Assembly: GCA_030629485.1 (NCBI GenBank)
Contig: DAOVOW010000013.1
Coordinates: forward strand, 1-14,445
DNA: 14,445 bases
Reading direction: 5' to 3'
Source of the DNA: a bacterium
Lineage (GTDB): Bacteria; Zixibacteria; MSB-5A5; GN15; FEB-12
Shown: in pieces, positions 7,166-14,287 of the stretch
Numbering within the stretch: position 1 is the stretch's first letter
Layout of the letters: each line of letters opens with the position of its first letter
Notes under the pieces: generated by a model
Database searches by the model: none
Told to the model about the DNA's origin: nothing
The model's input: only the letters and a program-made list of their open reading frames with translations
Position numbers and translations under genes: made by a program

Positions 7166-9082
7166 CTAAGTTGTTGGGGCGGTGGCTGCAGATGACTCCA
7201 GCTGGTCGGTGACCTCGTCCATGCATTGAGACCAGATGCTAAACATCTTTTTGGAACTGGTGCGTGAGTTGATGATAAGATCGGCTTTACCTTGCCGAAT
7301 CATTTCGACAAAGCGACTCAGTAGCATCGAATCAAAGGCGATTCCGGATTCCTCTTGCATGATGGCCAGTGCCTTTTCGGTGCTGTAGGCCGTTCGATAA
7401 ACTCGATCGGACGTCAGGGCATCGAAGACATCGGCAATACAGATGATCCTGGCTCCCATCGGAATGTCCTCCCCCGTCATATTGTGGGGATACCCGCTGC
7501 CGTCTATGCGCTCATGATGATGTAGAATTAGCGGCCTAATATCCCAGGGAAAGTCTTTGTCCCGGAGCAACTGTACGCCTATTTCAGGATGCTTCTTGAT
7601 AGCGTGATACTCGTCGTCGGTCAACTTACCCGCTTTTTTGAGGATACTATCATCGATCTGGGTCTTGCCGATATCGTGCAGCAAAGCTGCCGCCACGATC
7701 ATCTTGAGCAGGCTTCCCCGCATCCCGACTTCTCTGGCCAGGAGCAGAGCTAGCGACGACACACGGTCGGAGTGACCTTTCGTGTACTTGTCCTTCAGAT
7801 CGACCTCACGTCCCATAGTATCAAAGATGTCGAGGTACAAGTGCTCAATCGAGTCAATCACCTGTTCCGTCTGCTCCCGTTTGCCCTCGGCCCGAAGATC
7901 GGAGTACATGCGGAAGGAAGATTCCAGGTCGTTCAGAGCATCGAAGTGTTGTTCCATGGCCGCGTACAGCTTGCCCCGCTCCAGAAGCACTTCGGCTTCG
8001 AGGAAGTGTGTCCCGATCTGACCACTCGTTTCCAGTGCCTCATTGAACTGTTTGAGTGCACTGTCGTACTGCTCTTCCTGAAACGCTATCTTGCCGGCGA
8101 TTTTTTTCGTCTCGACCAGATGTCCGTTCTTCAACTTGGCATCCCGCAGGTACTGCTCCGCTTTCCGGCAATGTTGCTTCGCCTCGGACAGCGCTCCCTT
8201 CTTAAGGTGAAGGTCAGCGAGGTTTATATCCACGATCAAGGTCAGGGAGGCGTCCTTGATGGTGATGGCAACATCGTAGGCGCGTCGAAAGTAGTCAAAG
8301 GCTTCCTGGTTCATGCCCTGTTCGGCGAATGAAATAGCGAGATTGTTTTCGATGTAAGCGGCTTTTTTGATCTCGTCGTGTGACTTGTATATCTCGAGGG
8401 ATTCCAGATAGTAACGCACGGCCTCGTTACGATTGCCTTTCATGTTCATGATCGTGCCGAGGTTATTGACGAGATCGGCATAGAGAATCCGATCATCGGT
8501 CTCGTTGGCCAGATCGATGGCATTGTGATAAGTGACTTCAGCTTCCTCGAATTCACCCAGTTCGACGTAGACGACGCCAAGATTGCGCAGTACTTTACAG
8601 ATACCGACCTTGTCATCCAGCCGGTGGTATGAGCCAATAGCTCTCTGAAGATAACCGAGGGCGCGATCGTGATCGCCCTGTTTTGCCAGAAGCTGACCGA
8701 TCTGGGCGAATGTTTCGGATCGTATCTTCAGTTGACCGGGCCCCCGGCAGAACGCCAGCGTCTTCTGATATTCACCGATCGCCTCATCAAGCATGCCCTG
8801 CGATGAATACGCCTTCCCCTTCTCCAGATGCAGTTCGATTCTCAACTCCAGAGAGAACTCGGGCAACCCCTTGCTATTCCAGATTTCTTCAAGCGTACTG
8901 AGGTAGTTGATGGTGCGATCGAATTCAAAAGACTTGTTAGCCTCTTTGGCCAATGTCATCAGATTGTTGATAGTGGCGGCCCAGTCCGGCTTCTGGCCGG
9001 ACGGACCGCCATTCAATATCTGCGCGAGGTTGTCATCCCGGTTCGTTTTTGGTTCGTCCCGGTTGCAATCGATGTCATTCAT
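7166..9082 (-). CDS. TPR-domain HD-GYP protein, probable cyclic-di-GMP phosphodiesterase
   Basis: A 638-residue cytoplasmic protein with no signal peptide or membrane segment. Residues about 80-400 are a run of TPR-like helix pairs (for example KGKAYSSQGMLDEAIGEYQKTL, split here as KGKAYSSQGMLDEAI and GEYQKTL, and NLGVVYVELGEFEEAEVTYHNAI). A linker leads to an HD-GYP domain at about 425-600. Metal and catalytic residues are intact: His437 (KGHSDRV), His469-Asp470 (LLHDIGK), His498 (KKHPE), and the signature HHERIDGSGYP at 522-532, followed by IADVFDALTSDR (Asp551). HD-GYP domains of this kind hydrolyse c-di-GMP to pGpG or GMP; activity here is inferred from the complete motif. Its ATG overlaps the stop of the upstream TPR gene (ATGAATGA, 8 nt), indicating translational coupling. 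It is probably the effector of the operon, with the TPR array sensing a protein partner. Confidence 0.93.
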   Translation of the reverse strand: MNDIDCNRDEPKTNRDDNLAQILNGGPSGQKPDWAATINNLMTLAKEANKSFEFDRTINYLSTLEEIWNSKGLPEFSLELRIELHLEKGKAYSSQGMLDEAIGEYQKTLAFCRGPGQLKIRSETFAQIGQLLAKQGDHDRALGYLQRAIGSYHRLDDKVGICKVLRNLGVVYVELGEFEEAEVTYHNAIDLANETDDRILYADLVNNLGTIMNMKGNRNEAVRYYLESLEIYKSHDEIKKAAYIENNLAISFAEQGMNQEAFDYFRRAYDVAITIKDASLTLIVDINLADLHLKKGALSEAKQHCRKAEQYLRDAKLKNGHLVETKKIAGKIAFQEEQYDSALKQFNEALETSGQIGTHFLEAEVLLERGKLYAAMEQHFDALNDLESSFRMYSDLRAEGKREQTEQVIDSIEHLYLDIFDTMGREVDLKDKYTKGHSDRVSSLALLLAREVGMRGSLLKMIVAAALLHDIGKTQIDDSILKKAGKLTDDEYHAIKKHPEIGVQLLRDKDFPWDIRPLILHHHERIDGSGYPHNMTGEDIPMGARIICIADVFDALTSDRVYRTAYSTEKALAIMQEESGIAFDSMLLSRFVEMIRQGKADLIINSRTSSKKMFSIWSQCMDEVTDQLESSAATAPTT

Positions 9083-10154
9083 CCATGCGGCTCTTCAACT
9101 GATTCAGGGTCCGAATTACCATCTGAAACTGTTTGTCCAGTCCGATCTGTCGGAAGAGGCTGGCGGCGGCGTCCAGTTTTACGGCAGCCATACCGGCAGT
9201 GCCGATGTCCTTTGCCAACAGCCCTTGCTCGAAGAGAACCTCTGCCTCGAGGGCGGTCAGGTTGTTCTCCCGGGCCATTCGGGCAGTCTTCTCCAACAGT
9301 TCTTCGGCCGCCTTGACGTGCCCCATGGCACGAAGTATCCGGCAGTCGATAAGATTCAATTCGGTCGTCAATGCCTGTGAGTTGAGTCCAGGAAGGATTT
9401 TTCGGGCAGTATCGATCACTGATTTGGCCAAGCTGGTCTGTTTCTGCGCAAAGTAGCACTTGGCGATGTTCTGGTAGCAGATTTCCACAAGGTTCAGGTC
9501 CTTTTCGCTGAGGGCGATCGCCAGCGACTGGTTGAGACTACTGACCGCTTCCGAATATTCACTGAGCTCCGTAAAAGTCAGTCCCATGTTGAGCAACACG
9601 TAGCCTTGTCGGATACTGTTGCCGGAGCTTTCAAAGTCAGCCAGACACAGTTTGAGAACTTGTATCGCCTCACGATGCTCGCCGGTGGCCGATTTGATGG
9701 CGCCCAGCGTGTTGAGGATAGTAGCCCGGAGTTGGTAATTGGAGATCTCCGTGGCCCATTGGAGAGCCTGTTGGCATAACTCCTCGGATCTGAGATAATC
9801 ACCTTGTTGGAAGTACGTGTTGGCACGGTTGCGAGCGCATTCAGCGGCACCCTGGAAATCCTCGATGCCCGTAAAGACGCGCTGGGCTTCCAAATAGAAC
9901 GCTTCAGATCGTTCCCAGTCGGATTGCATCATATGGGCGCGACCTGTTTCTTTGAGGATGTGCGCTCGGAGTTGTTCGTTTCGTTCTGCTTCCCGAGATA
10001 TGATGGCCGAGTTCAGTAGATTGATCGCTACTACCGGATTTCCCTGTTGGAGCCAACCCCGAGCCAGGTGCAGCAAAGCCTCGCCGTCGGTAATGCCCGA
10101 ACTAAGGTCGTGGCTTGCGGGTTTTGTCGTTAGCTCTTTCATGGCAAATTCCAT
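9075..10154 (-). CDS. TPR-repeat protein, probable scaffold or regulator of the adjacent HD-GYP protein
   Basis: A 359-residue protein, cytoplasmic by lack of a signal peptide, built almost entirely from TPR-like helix pairs over about 24-340. Clear units include NRANTYFQQGDYLRSEELCQ (109-128), NTLGAIKSATGEHREAIQVL (148-167) and NMGLTFTELSEYSEAVSSLN (189-208). No enzymatic domain is present. It resembles the TPR half of the HD-GYP protein encoded next, which suggests duplication or a shared partner. The start may be Met1 (10154) or Met5 (10142, MKELTTK); neither has a strong ribosome binding site. It starts 30 nt after the lipoprotein stop and its own stop overlaps the HD-GYP ATG, so the three genes are probably one operon. 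A role as adaptor between the lipoprotein or another sensor and the HD-GYP enzyme is inference. Confidence 0.85.
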   Translation of the reverse strand: MEFAMKELTTKPASHDLSSGITDGEALLHLARGWLQQGNPVVAINLLNSAIISREAERNEQLRAHILKETGRAHMMQSDWERSEAFYLEAQRVFTGIEDFQGAAECARNRANTYFQQGDYLRSEELCQQALQWATEISNYQLRATILNTLGAIKSATGEHREAIQVLKLCLADFESSGNSIRQGYVLLNMGLTFTELSEYSEAVSSLNQSLAIALSEKDLNLVEICYQNIAKCYFAQKQTSLAKSVIDTARKILPGLNSQALTTELNLIDCRILRAMGHVKAAEELLEKTARMARENNLTALEAEVLFEQGLLAKDIGTAGMAAVKLDAAASLFRQIGLDKQFQMVIRTLNQLKSRMDE

Positions 10155-10184
10155 ATTCTTTCTGTTTGTATTTGCGACGCCATG

Positions 10185-10736
10185 TTAGTCGGAAATCAGG
10201 CCATAAGCTGAGAAATGATCCAGGGTGCCGGTAACGGTCTTGGTGTCAAAATCGATCTCACAATCGATGCTCTGGAACCGGCCAGTGACTTCATTAAGCC
10301 ATCCGATACGAATGCTGGATTCATCGATGCCGCTCAGATCGGCGTCGCGGTAAGACATGGTGACTTCGACCGGGTTGTCGAACACCAGACCGTCGGTGCC
10401 GAACTCGTTGTAGAATACATTCAGGTCCGGGATTGAGATACTGAACAGCGTGTCGTTAGGGACGGCATCCTCAGGGATTTCCAGCGTTACATCAAGAAGT
10501 GTCAGCACACCGCCGGTGTCGGTGCTGATTATCGCCTCAGTGTACAATGCGCCCGACGACATCAACGGCGAACCGCTGACGGAGGAGGATGAACGCATCA
10601 AAAGTTGAGGCTCAGCAGGCTCATTCTCTGCCTCTACGCCCATGGGCATACGAGAACAACCGGCAAACAGCATTACGGCAAGCAGAGCGAGCGCTGCGAC
10701 CTTGAATGCCAAGCGGTTGATTTGGTGATTACCCAT
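10185..10736 (-). CDS. ZU5-like lipoprotein
   Basis: A 183-residue lipoprotein. I chose the ATG at 10736 (MGNHQINRLAFKV) because AAGGAG lies 7 nt upstream and because the signal peptide then has normal length. The open frame continues up to an ATG at 10805, but that would overlap the predicted promoter. Residues 1-26 are a lipoprotein signal ending in the lipobox LFAG-Cys27. Residues about 28-64 are a flexible Ser/Met/Pro-rich linker. Residues about 65-183 resemble a ZU5-like beta domain: TGG-LTLLDVTLEIPEDAV, then FDNPVEVTMSY, then the terminal TLDHFSAYGL, a conserved HFS-Y ending. The residue after the lipidated Cys is Ser, so outer-membrane sorting is plausible but unproven. As the first gene behind the sigma-54 promoter it may be the envelope-facing member of the TPR/HD-GYP operon. 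Confidence 0.85.
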   Translation of the reverse strand: MGNHQINRLAFKVAALALLAVMLFAGCSRMPMGVEAENEPAEPQLLMRSSSSVSGSPLMSSGALYTEAIISTDTGGVLTLLDVTLEIPEDAVPNDTLFSISIPDLNVFYNEFGTDGLVFDNPVEVTMSYRDADLSGIDESSIRIGWLNEVTGRFQSIDCEIDFDTKTVTGTLDHFSAYGLISD

Positions 10737-10743
10737 TTGTGAA

Positions 10744-10749
10744 CTCCTT
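10744..10749 (-). promoter_or_regulatory. Strong ribosome binding site deciding the lipoprotein start
   Basis: AAGGAG on the minus strand, with a 7-nt spacer to the ATG at 10736. It rules in this start over the longer frame that opens at 10805. Confidence 0.8.
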
Positions 10750-10800
10750 GGTGTTTTGTGGCCTGTCATCGTTTTATTTCTCATTGGTAGCTCCAGCAAC

Positions 10801-10816
10801 GGCAAGCCCTGTGCCG
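10801..10816 (-). promoter_or_regulatory. Sigma-54 (-24/-12) promoter for the lipoprotein-TPR-HD-GYP operon
   Basis: The minus strand reads CGGCAC-AGGGC-TTGCC. The known sigma-54 consensus is TGGCAC-N5-TTGCW. The invariant GG (10815-10814) and GC (10803-10802) doublets are at the correct spacing. Only the first base of the -24 box and the last base of the -12 box deviate. Transcription would start near 10790, leaving a leader of about 54 nt before the lipoprotein ATG. The gene immediately upstream encodes a sigma-54 activator, and dyad sites lie about 100-200 nt upstream, which strengthens the call. Confidence 0.7.
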
Positions 10817-10885
10817 AAGCTGGACCAATGCCCTAAAGTTATGTTGCACAACTGTTTGCCGTTGGGGGCGGAGGGTTTCCTAAGG

Positions 10886-10919
10886 GACGGAAATTTGCCC
10901 GATTGGAACGAACCGTGCC
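10886..10919. promoter_or_regulatory. Putative activator site A (10905-10919) with degenerate neighbouring copy (10886-10900)
   Basis: GGAACGAACCGTGCC (10905-10919) is a near-palindrome: arms GGAAC and GTGCC pair at four of five positions around a 5-nt centre. It is nearly identical to site B at 10987-11001. A weaker relative, GGACGGAAATTTGCC (10886-10900), matches site B at 12 of 15 positions. These lie about 100-125 nt upstream of the predicted sigma-54 start, the usual place for enhancer-type activator sites. Binding by the adjacent regulator is inferred. Confidence 0.5.
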
Positions 10920-10986
10920 ATCGAGATTGACCGAACATACGGTTTCAGTATGAACCACAATGGATTGGAGGGGTGAGAGTATGGAT

Positions 10987-11001
10987 GGAACGAAATGTGC
11001 C
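10987..11001. promoter_or_regulatory. Putative activator site B
   Basis: GGAACGAAATGTGCC has the same arms GGAAC and GTGCC around a 5-nt centre as site A, with 13 of 15 bases identical and centres 82 nt apart. It lies just outside the regulator's coding region, a few nt past its stop codon, and about 200 nt upstream of the predicted start site. Both sites are followed a few bases later by ACCGAAC, so the shared block is longer than the dyad itself. Confidence 0.5.
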
Positions 11002-11005
11002 GAAC

Positions 11006-12382
11006 TTACCGAACCCGTCTGTTTTGTTCCACTTCGGCGTCGGCGATGATTCGTCTCAGGCGGGGGCGAGAGATTTCCAGAAACTTGGCGGCTTCCGTCT
11101 TGTTCCACCGGCACATGTTGAGAACCTGCAAGACGACGTTCTGTTCTATTTCGCTCAATGGAATTCCCTGTGGGGGTACATCAATCGCTATCTGATGGCG
11201 ATTGGTTGGGGTTAGTTGGCTGTTTGACAGGGCCGCTTTGATGTCCTTTAGGTGGATCAGCCGACGGCGAGACAGCAGCACCGCTCGCTCAATGACGTTG
11301 CTCAGTTCTCTTGTGTTGCCCGGCCAGGAATACTCCAGCATTTCTCCAACGGCCTTGTCGTCGATGGCCAGGTCCGGCTTCCCGTACAAGGTCGAGTAGA
11401 ATTTGAGAAAGTGCTCGACAGTGCCTGGAATGTCCTCGGTCCGCTCGCGCAGCGGCGGGACGTGAATCATCAACAGATTCAGACGGTAGTATAGATCCTC
11501 TCGAAAAGTATTGTCGGCAATAGCCCTTTCCAGATCAAGGTTGGTGGCGGTTACCACCCGTACATTGATGTCATATTCTTCAACATCGCCGATCTTCCTC
11601 AATTTCTTGTCCTCAAGAATCTTAAGGAGCTTGGCCTGGGCTGAGCGTGACAGGTTACCCACTTCGTCGAGAAACAAAGTACCGTCTTGCGCATACTCAA
11701 AGAGACCCATTTTTTCCTTCTTGGCGTCGGTGAAGGCGCCTCGGGCGTGACCAAACAGTTCTGATTCAAACAGTTCATCCGGGATGGCTGAGCAGTTAAC
11801 TTCAACCAGGTTGTGCCCGGATCTCATCCCGGTGTGGTGGAGGATCTTGAATATAAGGCTCTTGCCGGAACCGGTCTCGCCCAGGAAGAGGGCGCTGGGG
11901 AAATCAACCTGCGATAGCGCTTTAATTGTCTTGCGAATCTCTGCAATCTGTGGTGAAATCCCGATTAATGCCTCAATGCTGTATTTGGACGGTCCGGTCT
12001 TTTCGTGCCTGTCGCAGGTCTCGAGTTCCTGCAAGAAGTCGTGAAGACGAACCAGGCATTCATCGGCCTGCATGATCTCTGCCACCCCGAACTTGGACAG
12101 TCTTTGAGACAGATCAAGAGTCGGTTCGTTGGCTTTGCCTACAACCGTCACACCTTGTCCCGCCGTAGCCACCGACATCAGGAATTCCGGCGAGCCCAGG
12201 GCAGGATCATCCAGATCAACAAACACCAGGGATACACCCGAGTCCGGATCGAATAGAATCGGCTCGGTCCGCCAGGTGACGTCAACCGCCTGATCGACCG
12301 AGGCGTCTTCGATCTGACGGCATCCCTTGGCGTCGATTACATCTCCGTAGAGGACAGTCTTTCGTGAGACATTCTGCGTCAT
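11006..12382 (-). CDS. Sigma-54-dependent transcriptional activator (bacterial enhancer-binding protein)
   Basis: A 458-residue activator. Residues about 8-122 look like a degenerate response-regulator receiver: VDLDDPALGSPEFL (55-68) aligns with the phosphorylation-site loop, but the conserved Thr and Lys positions appear lost (VTVVGKAN, GVAEIMQAD). Residues about 135-375 are the AAA+ domain. It has Walker A GETGSGKS (168-175), the sigma-54 contact loop as GAFTDA (215-220; usual form GAFTGA), Walker B GTLFLDE (234-240), arginine-finger region FREDLYYRLN (293-302) and YSWPGNTREL (351-360). Residues about 409-450 are a Fis-type helix-turn-helix (NKTEAAKFLEISRPRLRRII). It should hydrolyse ATP to remodel sigma-54 polymerase. 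The adjacent downstream sigma-54 promoter makes that operon its probable target. No clear ribosome binding site precedes the ATG. Signal input is unknown, and control without phosphorylation is possible. Confidence 0.93.
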   Translation of the reverse strand: MTQNVSRKTVLYGDVIDAKGCRQIEDASVDQAVDVTWRTEPILFDPDSGVSLVFVDLDDPALGSPEFLMSVATAGQGVTVVGKANEPTLDLSQRLSKFGVAEIMQADECLVRLHDFLQELETCDRHEKTGPSKYSIEALIGISPQIAEIRKTIKALSQVDFPSALFLGETGSGKSLIFKILHHTGMRSGHNLVEVNCSAIPDELFESELFGHARGAFTDAKKEKMGLFEYAQDGTLFLDEVGNLSRSAQAKLLKILEDKKLRKIGDVEEYDINVRVVTATNLDLERAIADNTFREDLYYRLNLLMIHVPPLRERTEDIPGTVEHFLKFYSTLYGKPDLAIDDKAVGEMLEYSWPGNTRELSNVIERAVLLSRRRLIHLKDIKAALSNSQLTPTNRHQIAIDVPPQGIPLSEIEQNVVLQVLNMCRWNKTEAAKFLEISRPRLRRIIADAEVEQNRRVR

Positions 12383-12499
12383 ATTCTGTCTATATCGGTC
12401 ACCCGAGGCAATTGCTGTAACAGATTGCCGATTCCTCTATTGCTGAGTGCATATTCTCTTGCGCCCGGCTACCAAACAACCGGCAAAGCGGTTGATCGT

Positions 12500-12528
12500 A
12501 TCATAGTCGCACGGACCACCGCGACAGA
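12500..12528 (-). promoter_or_regulatory. Weak promoter candidate for the sigma-54 activator gene
   Basis: On the minus strand TATGAT (12500-12505), a five-of-six match to the -10 consensus, is preceded 17 nt upstream by CTGTCG (12523-12528), a poor -35 box. It would leave a leader of about 110 nt before the regulator ATG. An AACCG / CGGTT inverted repeat lies just inside that leader. Low confidence. Confidence 0.22.
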
Positions 12529-12581
12529 TTTATTTCGGTCTTTGCGCCGAGTTATAAACAACCCGCGATTTCGGGAAATTC

Positions 12582-12612
12582 AAAACGGCTACCTGAATGA
12601 CTAGGTAGCCGT
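12582..12612 (-). terminator. Intrinsic terminator of the dockerin-protein gene
   Basis: A perfect 10-bp stem (ACGGCTACCT / AGGTAGCCGT) with an 8-nt loop spans 12585-12612. On the minus strand it is followed by TTTTGAATTT. It lies about 35 nt past the stop of the dockerin protein and upstream of the sigma-54 activator. AAAA on one flank and TTTT on the other make it partly bidirectional. Confidence 0.8.
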
Positions 12613-12646
12613 CTCGTTTTGTGAGCAGCTTCTGTAGCCGAGAGCG

Positions 12647-14287
12647 TCACGGACAAGTCGGGGGTGGGCCTTCGTTGAACATGTAGTCCACGAGGTGCAC
12701 CAGATCACCGACATCGATTCCGTTGACACCGTCGACGTTGGCGGCGTCCATTTCCATCGGGGCGGGACCATCATTGAACATGTAATCCACGAGGTAGATC
12801 AAATCCCCGATATTGGGTCCCTCACCATCGTTGTCGATATCGCCGCAAATCCAATCCGGACCGCCACTCCCGGTGACCGCAAGCTCCACCGGTATCGTGA
12901 GCGGATTATCAAGTGGATCCGGGTCATTCGAGTTGATGACAATCGATGCCTGGTACCAGCCGGTGTCGACGCCTTCAGTTACAAAGTTGCACAGGATGGT
13001 ATCGGCCTCGCCCGGCGGTAGGATTCCGGAAGTCTTGTCTACGGTTAGCCACTGGTAGGGGTTGACGATTTGCACGGCCAGGTTGTCGTGAAGGTAACCG
13101 GCTTGATAGACGACCTCGAGGCCGTCAGTACCGTCTGAGTTCTCGATCCCAACCGCGCACGACAGGACGTCGAAGCCCGGCGCGATGGTTAGATACTGCA
13201 GCTTGATCGAACCGTCAGCCTCGAGAATAACCTCCGCGTTTACCACGTCGCCTGCGGAAGCGTTGTACTCCGGGTAGTCCACAAACTGAATGACACAGCG
13301 TCCACCCGTGGTATCCATGTATACGTGCGCGTCGGGGTTATCGCCGTCATCAGGGTTGAGATCGTCCCACAGCAAGGCGATAATATTGTTCGGTGTCGAG
13401 GCATTAGGGAGCGGCGTTTCGATCCGAGCGTTCATGTCGGTCGGACTGAACCCGATCATGCCATTGGAGCCGATGTAGATGTAACTATATACGTTGCCGT
13501 AAAAGGGGAAGTCAAACCCAAGGTCGAGCGGACCGACGTAGTTGTCATCGTTGAGACCGCCGATTACGTCGGTGCCGGTCGCCGAGACGTCTTCCCATGC
13601 AAAGGTGGGGCCGCCCGGTTCGTCGGAGTCGATCCAGTAGTAGCCGAACAGGTCCGGACCACCGGCGTTATAAAAGACAGGCAGGCCCATATTAGAACCA
13701 CCCATGCCTTTGGCCGCCAGGAAGTCGATTCGGTCGACCGGGTGATCGCGCTGCGCCGGTTCGACCCGACCGGTCTCGACCAGTTCGCTAAACAGGGCAG
13801 CGTCCTTAAGGGCCAGTTGCACGAAAAGGCTGTAGTCAAGGCTACCCTGACCACTGTTGTCGATCACCAGGTCGCGTGTGGTCGAGTCACCTTCAACGAG
13901 CGAGACCATGATTGGCGAAGGCGTAGCGGAGATCTCAGCCGAAAAATCAAGTCTGATGTTGTCTACGTACCAGTCATCACAGGTCGAGCAATCGCCGGCC
14001 GAGTGCAAACGCAACTGAAAACCGTTGTGCAAGGCGTCGGCGGGTATGGCGGCGAAGGCCAGTTCGAACTCGGTCATGGCCGAACCACCGCCGAGGTGCG
14101 TGACCAGATTTATCCAGACGTCGCTTGAGTTTCTGTAGTCGATCCACAAATCATCACCGACCGCCGGCGGGTTGCCGGCGCCGCCGCGCTCGATGATAAC
14201 GATGGATTTGAAAGATTTTATATACCTCGATATAGACCGCATTCGGTCGCTTACTTCACAACTTTTTGAGGGGATTCCAGAGGCCAT
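12647..14287 (-). CDS. Secreted multidomain dockerin protein, 5' end broken
   Basis: The open frame is 546 codons, but the first 28 or so (MASGIPSKSC onward) are antisense to the AT-rich plus-strand ORF and look foreign. Authentic sequence begins near residue 30 (14200). There is no signal peptide, and residues about 32-115 begin inside a MAM/concanavalin-like module (GDDLWIDY ... CDDWYVDNIRLDF), so the true N-terminus is lost. Then come a short choice-of-anchor/BACON-like segment (about 118-158), a NIDO-like domain (about 203-408: GFDFPFYGNVYSYIYIGSNG, LPNASTPNNIIALLWDDLNP), a second BACON-like segment (about 411-472, SNDPDPLDNPL) and a dockerin pair (481-546, two ...DL-LVDYMFN-GP-P units). 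The lost part may have held an enzyme or adhesin. Its dockerin closely resembles that of the S8 protease in this window, so the two may share a binding partner. Confidence 0.8.
   Translation of the reverse strand: MASGIPSKSCEVSDRMRSISRYIKSFKSIVIIERGGAGNPPAVGDDLWIDYRNSSDVWINLVTHLGGGSAMTEFELAFAAIPADALHNGFQLRLHSAGDCSTCDDWYVDNIRLDFSAEISATPSPIMVSLVEGDSTTRDLVIDNSGQGSLDYSLFVQLALKDAALFSELVETGRVEPAQRDHPVDRIDFLAAKGMGGSNMGLPVFYNAGGPDLFGYYWIDSDEPGGPTFAWEDVSATGTDVIGGLNDDNYVGPLDLGFDFPFYGNVYSYIYIGSNGMIGFSPTDMNARIETPLPNASTPNNIIALLWDDLNPDDGDNPDAHVYMDTTGGRCVIQFVDYPEYNASAGDVVNAEVILEADGSIKLQYLTIAPGFDVLSCAVGIENSDGTDGLEVVYQAGYLHDNLAVQIVNPYQWLTVDKTSGILPPGEADTILCNFVTEGVDTGWYQASIVINSNDPDPLDNPLTIPVELAVTGSGGPDWICGDIDNDGEGPNIGDLIYLVDYMFNDGPAPMEMDAANVDGVNGIDVGDLVHLVDYMFNEGPPPTCP
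14190..14215. other. Composition and coding-strand junction
   Basis: Left of about 14200 the DNA is GC-rich and codes on the minus strand for a secreted-protein domain. Right of it the DNA is AT-rich and codes on the plus strand for an unrelated family. The switch falls at GATGATAACGATGG, inside one domain and on the start codon of the other gene. There is no visible inverted terminal repeat or transposase. It marks either an insertion or a chimeric assembly join. Confidence 0.7.

Noticed and set aside
7032..7226. 64-codon minus-strand frame in the gap after the HD-GYP gene
   Set aside because: It overlaps the HD-GYP coding end in another frame, has no ribosome binding site and no protein-like character.
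7772..8332. Plus-strand frame (186 codons) antisense to the TPR-HD-GYP gene
   Set aside because: The opposite strand encodes unmistakable TPR units; this frame shows no family features.
10737..10805. Longer lipoprotein frame starting at 10805
   Set aside because: It would make a 50-residue pre-lipobox leader and overlap the -24/-12 element. The ATG at 10736 has AAGGAG at ideal spacing and a normal lipoprotein signal.
10905..11001. On the minus strand both dyad sites read GGCAC..., resembling extra sigma-54 -24 boxes
   Set aside because: At the required spacing the -12 GC doublet is missing (TC is found), so they fit activator sites better than promoters.
13325..14128. Long plus-strand frame (267 codons) antisense to the dockerin protein
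   Set aside because: It has no domain signature or start signal. The opposite strand has clear NIDO-like and dockerin domains, so it is a shadow of GC-rich codon use.
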